NCBI GenBank assembly: GCA_949775045.1
Contig: OX459103.1
Location: 2,005,501-2,069,500, forward strand
Reading direction: 5' to 3'
Source of the DNA: Metridium senile
Lineage: Eukaryota; Cnidaria; Anthozoa; Actiniaria; Metridiidae
Length of the DNA stretch: 64,000 nucleotides
The notes beneath the pieces are model-generated. The model was given only the letters and a program-made list of their open reading frames with translations, searched no databases and was not told the DNA's origin. This document shows positions 59,201 to 64,000 of this stretch, piece after piece (within the stretch, counting starts at the first letter, position 1; each line of letters begins with the position of its first letter). Position numbers and translations under genes: made by a program.

Positions 59201-62200
59201 ATGATGTTGGTAATGATGTTGGTAATGATGTTGGTAGTAAGGTTGGTACTGATGTTGGTAATGATGTTGGTAATGATGTTGGTAGTAAGGTTGGTGGTGA
59301 TGTTGGTAATGATGTAGGTAGTAATGTTGGTGGTGATGTTGGTAATGATGTTGGTAATGATGTTGGTAATGATGTTGGTAATGATGTTGGTAATGATGTT
59401 GGTAATGATGTTGGTAATAATGTTGGTAATGATGTTGGTGGTAATGTTGATGATGTTGGTAATGATGTTGGTAATGATGTTGGTAATGATGTTGGTAATG
59501 ATGTTGGTAATGATGTTGGTAATGATGTTGGTAATGATGTTAGTAATAATGTTGGTAATGATGTTGGTAATGATGTTGGTAATGATGTTGGTAGTAAGGT
59601 TGGTGGTGATGTTGGTAATGATGTTAGTAGTAATGTTGATGATGTTGGTAATGATGTTGGTGATGATGTTGGTAATGATGTTGGTAATGATGTTGGTAGT
59701 AATGTTGATGATGTTGGTAATGATGTAGGTAGTAATGTTGGTGGTGATGTTGGTGGTGATGTTGGTAATGATGTTGGTAATGATGTTAGTAATAATGTTG
59801 GTACTGATGTTGGTGATGATGTTGGTAATGATGTTGGTAGTAAGGTTGGTGGTGATGTTGGTAATGATGTTGGTAGTAAGGTTGGTGGTGATGTTGGTAA
59901 TGATGTTGGTGATGATGTTGGTAATGATGTTGGTACTGATGTTGGTGATGATGTTGGTAATGATGTTGGTAATAATGTTGGTGATGATGTTGGTTATGAT
60001 TTTGGTAGAAATATTAGACTTTTACCATCCTCTTTAACTGAATAGATCGGGTATCAATGATTGTAATTTAAAAGCGTTTTAGAATAAAAATCAATTTGCT
60101 TTACTTCACCAAAACAAAGTCTTTAAACTAATTAACAGTTCGAAATCTGGTGAGTTTTAAGATAAACAATGGATTAACAAGATTTAAGGATTAACATACA
60201 CAATACCACCATCGGTCATTTGGATCAAATTAATGAGCATGACAACAAAAGACGGTCTAGCGTATTGGTAATGATCTGGTCTCCCAATCATATGGTGGTT
60301 GGTTCGAGCCTCAGTAATACCACTTTCGATTTATTTAGAAAAATATTTTATACCTCCTAAAAAATTATATAAATCCAGTAAGAAATTAAAATTAGAACCG
60401 GAAATTATAAAAATATAAAAAATAGAAATTAAAAAACGGGAAATTAAAAAAATATATAAATAACTAGCTAAAAGAAGGAATTAAAAATACGAATCAAATT
60501 GTGTGAGTAAAATAACTCATCCGGAAACTCCGACGACGTGAATCCGACGCCTCCCATAGCATGAATCTGACAAATCAGACCGGAGCATGAATCCGATAAA
60601 TCCGACAGGTTCATGTTGCAGAACTCTTGTTTGGCCCCTACTCTGATACGACAACAAAGATTCTAAAATCGGTCAATATTTTCCCGCAGTCTTAATCGGT
60701 TATTCAAATATCTAGTGAATAACTATTTTGGTTATTTCTTACTTGCGCAGTATTGCTTGATGTAACATTTTTGTGTCTGTGAGGAACGTCCAGCACATGG
60801 TTTTGCACCACCTTTTGGGGCTGGGTTGTCACATTTTCTGCTTCTTGATTGAGATCCAGTTCCACATAATTTGTCGCATTTGGTCCATGATGACCATGAT
60901 CCCCAATTTCCATCGACTGTAATGAAAAGGGTGAATTAGAAACAACAAGAGAAAAGAAGAGAAGAGAAGAGAAGAGAAGAGAAGATTTCGATGATGAATA
61001 CACGCTTACCGTCATTATCGATGATGATTACTCTAGTTTGATCAGGCTGGACCGATACAACTGCAGCATCGGTACTGGATAGTTTTACTCCAAAGAATTC
61101 AGCTTTTTCGTCAATATTGTCATCAGCGATACTGATGGACACATCAATTTCTGCATCTGATGCAGGGAAGCTTATGTCTCTATCGACATTGCCGTGGTCT
61201 GCTCCTGATGTAGCTGATCCTCCAGGTATCAATGTCACTCTAAGGAAACAAAAACAACAGTTGATCTTTTTAGTCCCAGCACTTTGCAAGCTCCATTCGG
61301 TGGGTTTAATGTGATTGTGTACGAGGTCTTATTGAATTGCAACCTTTACAGTCTATCATTATCACCATAGGAAGCATCACCATCCTTCTCCTCACCAATA
61401 TCATCATCATCACCATCATTATCATCATCACCATCATCATCATTACCACCATCATTATCATCATCACCACCCTTCTCATCACCAATATCATCATCATCAT
61501 TATCATCATCATCATCATCACCATCACAATCTTTATCGTCATCACCACCCTTAACCTCACCAATATCATCATCATCATCACCATCGCCATCATTTTCACC
61601 ATCATTGTCATCATCACCACCCTTCTCCTCACCAATATTATCATCACCATCATTGTCATCATCAACAGCACCATCATTATCACCACCATTATCATCATCA
61701 TCATCATAATCATCATCATCATGATCATCATCATTATCATCATCATCACCACCATCATTTTGATCATTACCACCATCATTTTGATCATTACCACCATTGT
61801 CATCCTCACAATCATCATGATCATCGTCTTCACTGTTATGATCATTATCATCATCATCATAAAATGCTATCTCGTCATTATGAACATTTTAAAATTAAAA
61901 GCTTTCCGTTTCGTTATCCTCTTCACCTTGATTGACTGTGTTACATTTCCACCTACCTTGCTGAGGTCACTTTTGAGAGGTCTCCAGTTCGTTTAACTTT
62001 GATGACGACATTACCAGCACCTTCGTTGACTCTGTATACAGGTTGGACAAATCCAATGTACACTAGAACATGAAGGAAAGCGTAGATATTAAACGCAAAT
62101 TTACTGGCATGGTTAGTCTTCAGTCTTCGCATTTAATTACCTTATTTACAAATAATGCTTTTGTATGTGTATCTAAAATTAGTTTTTCTTTACGAAGCCA

Positions 62201-62675
62201 TGAATAAAACGATTTGTATTCGCATTGGCCTTATTCACAAATAATGCTTTTGCATGTGTATTTAAAATTATTTTTCGTTTACGAAGCCATCAGTGAATAC
62301 AGAAGCAAATTGAAAAGAAATTAGCCACAACAAAATAAAGTGTTTGAATTCTTTGGTTTTATAGTAAACATATCTGGATGCTGTGATCTTAATGTTATTT
62401 GTTTTATGTTACTTGCAAAGTATTTTTGTCCACGACTTAGCTATTTTATTTTACTAAAACTTCTTTGACGACTTAGCTATTTTATTTTACTTCAAGGCAA
62501 TTACCTGCGCATGCTTTTGTGCCGCATTTTCTTGTCTGCTCTTTATCTCCAACGCAGTCCTTTCCGCCATAAGCTGGTGCAGGGTTGTTGCATTGTCTGG
62601 TTCGTTTCTGACTACCGCCATTGCACGTTCTAGTGCATGTTCCATATGAACTCCAATTACTCCATTTACCATGTC
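56192..62675 (-). CDS. Third modular paralogue: TSP1, Calx-beta, TSP1 x2, TSP1-like (5' partial)
   Basis: Exons in transcript order: 62675-62505, 62062-61957, 61239-61010, 60916-60743, 57405-57235, 56908-56717, 56211-56192. They add to 1,064 nt and, with one carried base, give 355 codons including TAA with no internal stop. Modules are TSP1, one Calx-beta, TSP1, TSP1 (CCKG), TSP1-like, tail VPPPAY. This order is the same as the last part of the gene at 10311. The 3.3-kb intron 57406-60742 holds a minisatellite. The 5' part must lie beyond the window, past a LINE remnant. It could instead be two transcripts separated by that intron, but the matching phase and module order favour one gene. Confidence 0.82.
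56300..56442. mobile_element. Fold-back MITE family A, copy 4
   Basis: TTCCATTTAGTGACCACGAATG, GTTCCAAGTCGAGGTTGG and complements. It is the partner, by inverted duplication, of copy 3. Confidence 0.75.
56717..56908 (-). CDS. Divergent TSP1-like module of the third paralogue
   Basis: [42 protein letters not shown]. 192 nt against 189 in the plus-strand duplicate. Confidence 0.88.
57235..57405 (-). CDS. TSP1 module (CCKG type) of the third paralogue
   Basis: [37 protein letters not shown]. Eight cysteines, placed as in 30557-30727. It keeps Trp, unlike the neighbouring array gene, so only the last two exons of the two genes share the very recent duplication. Confidence 0.88.
57690..57845. 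repeat. GTTGGTAATGAT minisatellite, short arm
   Basis: About ten units of GATGTTGGTAAT and relatives, separated from the main array by the 540-bp segment at 57846-58380. Confidence 0.85.
57846..58379 (-). pseudogene. ORF with hydrophobic start and degenerate 2A-like motif
   Basis: The minus-strand frame starts [20 protein letters not shown] and ends [14 protein letters not shown] before running into the minisatellite. GDxxxNPGP is the core of 2A-like translational recoding peptides, known at the N-termini of CR1/L2-type LINE proteins and some secreted invertebrate proteins. Here the last Pro is Arg, which should abolish activity. Lengths and flanks suggest a 5' fragment of a LINE, or less likely a signal-peptide exon, caught inside the satellite array. 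Family not proven. Confidence 0.5.
58385..60010. repeat. GTTGGTAATGAT minisatellite, main array
   Basis: About 130 units of 12 bp (GATGTTGGTAAT with GGTGAT, GGTAGT, GGTACT variants). Because 12 is a multiple of three, long frames appear on both strands (NDVG-, MLVM- and TNII-type repeats). They are artefacts: there is no conserved start, and the array lies in an intron of the minus-strand gene. Confidence 0.95.
60251..60345 (+). mobile_element. Second tRNA-derived SINE head
   Basis: GACGGTCTAGCGTATTGGTA has an A-box-like TAGCGTATTGG, and GGTTGGTTCGAGCC is a B box about 45 bp on. It is followed by A/T-rich body. Not folded like a true tRNA gene: no matching acceptor stem. Confidence 0.6.
60743..60916 (-). 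CDS. TSP1 module of the third paralogue
   Basis: Minus strand: [37 protein letters not shown]; six cysteines, 174 nt. Confidence 0.88.
61010..62062 (-). CDS. Calx-beta domain of the third paralogue (two exons)
   Basis: Exons 62062-61957 (106 nt, [20 protein letters not shown]) and 61239-61010 (230 nt, [11 protein letters not shown] ... [10 protein letters not shown] ... IIDNDG). Same split and lengths as the plus-strand Calx-beta pairs. The GDY turn is replaced by a GADHGN stretch. Confidence 0.87.
61345..61865. repeat. (ATC)n microsatellite in the Calx-beta intron
   Basis: CATCATCACCATCATTATC-type repeat with CACCCTTCTCCTCACCAATA interruptions spaced about 70 bp apart. Confidence 0.9.
62140..62300. 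repeat. Two-copy tandem repeat
   Basis: CTTATTTACAAATAATGCTTTT and TTTACGAAGCCAT recur about 80 bp apart. Confidence 0.7.
62505..62675 (-). CDS. TSP1 module, first visible exon of the third paralogue
   Basis: Minus strand: [37 protein letters not shown]; six cysteines; phase 1 at both ends. Confidence 0.88.
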
Positions 62676-62691
62676 CTAATGAAAGAATAAT

Positions 62692-62826
<135 letters not shown>

Positions 62827-62938
62827 TTTATTTAAACTTCAGACTATGTTTTTACATTCTGTAAACAAATATTGCGGGCATAGATTGCCTAAGCAAATAT
62901 CTGTGTGTCTAAACTTATAAAGATGTACATGATCATAT

Positions 62939-64000
62939 CTAATAATTGTATAAACGTTTAACAATCTCACAGTTCTGTGAAATAACCCATTTCTGGCACT
63001 TTCTTATAATAGTTAGTCCTTCTGTTATTCCTATGCTAGAGAGATTGTCTATCAAATTTTCGTGATATCCTGCTAAAAAGTCAAACACAATGTTGACCTG
63101 TGTGATTTTATAGCCAGGATACAGTCTTTTGAGACTTGATCTCAGGTCGGTATATTTAGCAGTTTTCATTTCATCTCTTTGTTTTATTGTTCCTACATTG
63201 CAGATAGTTCCTTCTAATATTATCCATTGCTTGCACGCTTTGTCACATACGATAATGTCGGGTTTGTTTGCTCCGTTGCTTGGTGCTGTGTCTTGATAAA
63301 TGGGGATATCCCATAGCACTTTTGCGTTTTCGTTTTCGATGCAGCTCTTTGGTGGTGGTTCTTTGTGCCAGGGTGTTGTTTTGTCTTCATCATCGATCAA
63401 TCTAAACTTCTTTAGGACTGCATAGTATACAGGCCTAAGCATGTGGTCATGTCTAGATTTGTAGAGTTATTGGGCTATGGCAGGGCAGCTGCACATGATA
63501 TGAGTAATATTTTCGTGTTTATCGTGGCAAAATCTGCATTTAAGATCATCATTCTCTCCTTGCAGTTTCTTTACTTTATATACTTTCGTTGTTAATAGTT
63601 GCTGGATGATACTTGTATGGATACTGTAAACTACTGTTGGGATGTTTTTCCAGACTTTTGTAATATCGCACCATTCTTTGTGTAGGTCTTTGTTTTGCCA
63701 CTGTTTAACCATAAACTGGCCTACCCAAGGCTGTTGTTCAACTTCGTGTTCGTACTTTCTTATAACTTCCTTCTTCAGGATGGGCTTGATACTTTTTGGC
63801 TGGCAGTTATTTACTTCTATAACTGTGTTGTCAGATTTAATGACTGTTCTTTTGTTTTCCGTATCATAGGTTATGTCTAGATTAAATTGGGTTGCGAATG
63901 TTTTTGCATCTTTAATGATAGATCTTTGGGCTTTCTTTTCTTTGGCATCTTGGTAGGATCTTACAAGTTGGACGTGTGGGTCGACACTGCATGTGATATA
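62939..64000 (-). mobile_element. LINE 3' part with restriction-like endonuclease domain (truncated by window edge)
   Basis: Minus frame from the window edge: VEQQPWVGQFMVKQWQN, zinc knuckle CRFCHDKHENITHIMCSC, then an in-frame TAA near 63464, then LYKSRHDHMLRP, AKVLWDIPIYQDTA, the PD-motif KPDIIVCDKA with E of ILEGTICN, and a C-terminal helix. This matches the C-terminal part of R2/R4-like non-LTR elements. The stop makes this copy inactive. Confidence 0.82.

Noticed and set aside
58226..60045. Frames of 363 and 431 codons (MLVM and NDVG repeats)
   Set aside because: Products of a 12-bp minisatellite inside an intron; no domain, no conserved start.
61337..61996. Ile/Thr-rich 219-codon frame on plus and Met-rich frame on minus
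   Set aside because: Translations of the ATC microsatellite.

Overview
The window is metazoan nuclear DNA: AT-rich, full of spliceosomal introns with GTAAGT-type donors, simple repeats and many small transposable elements. ShK-type cysteine-rich modules, astacin, TSP1 and Calx-beta domains together point to a marine invertebrate, most likely a cnidarian. The species cannot be fixed from sequence alone, and a sponge or another invertebrate is not excluded. LAYOUT. (1) 348-3838, plus strand: the 3' part of an astacin metalloprotease gene ending in a ShK domain; its 5' exons lie outside the window. (2) 3839-10230: intergenic DNA made of fold-back elements, a tandem repeat and a tRNA-derived SINE. 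(3) 10311-32388, plus strand: a complete 36-exon gene for a 1,964-residue secreted protein: signal peptide, two ShK-like modules, eight TSP1-type modules, twelve Calx-beta domains and a Pro-rich tail. The exon lengths sum to 5,895 nt, an exact multiple of three. (4) 32389-40320: intergenic, with inverted-repeat elements and a Crypton-like recombinase remnant. (5) 40394-50873, plus strand: a complete 17-exon gene (2,697 nt, 898 residues): signal peptide, fifteen TSP1-type modules and a short QPPPAY tail. Thirteen of its modules are near-identical, with Tyr in place of the usual Trp ladder and seven cysteines each. (6) 51100-55940: a transposon pile-up containing a broken CR1-like LINE. (7) 56192-62675, minus strand: the 3' part of a third paralogue (TSP1, Calx-beta, TSP1, TSP1, TSP1-like, tail PPPAY). 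One of its introns holds a 12-bp minisatellite and an ORF with a degenerate 2A-like motif. Its 3' end is an inverted duplicate of the 3' end of the second modular gene. (8) 62939-64000, minus strand: remnant of a LINE with a restriction-like endonuclease. HOW THE GENES RELATE. The three modular genes form one local family. Every internal exon junction is phase 1, so modules can be duplicated or dropped without breaking the frame. All three end in the same cassette: a TSP1 module ending in CCKG (or CC plus K), then a divergent TSP1-like module, then a short tail. Two near-identical TATA boxes (TATATAAG) precede the two complete genes. The products should be secreted extracellular matrix or surface proteins; adhesion, matrix or recognition roles are inference only. 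The main biological story is very recent modular growth: TSP1-Calx-beta-Calx-beta units copied with their introns, a higher-order A-B-A' repeat of TSP1 exons, and an inverted duplication of the gene end. One arm of that duplication later gained (or the other precisely lost) a piggyBac-like element.
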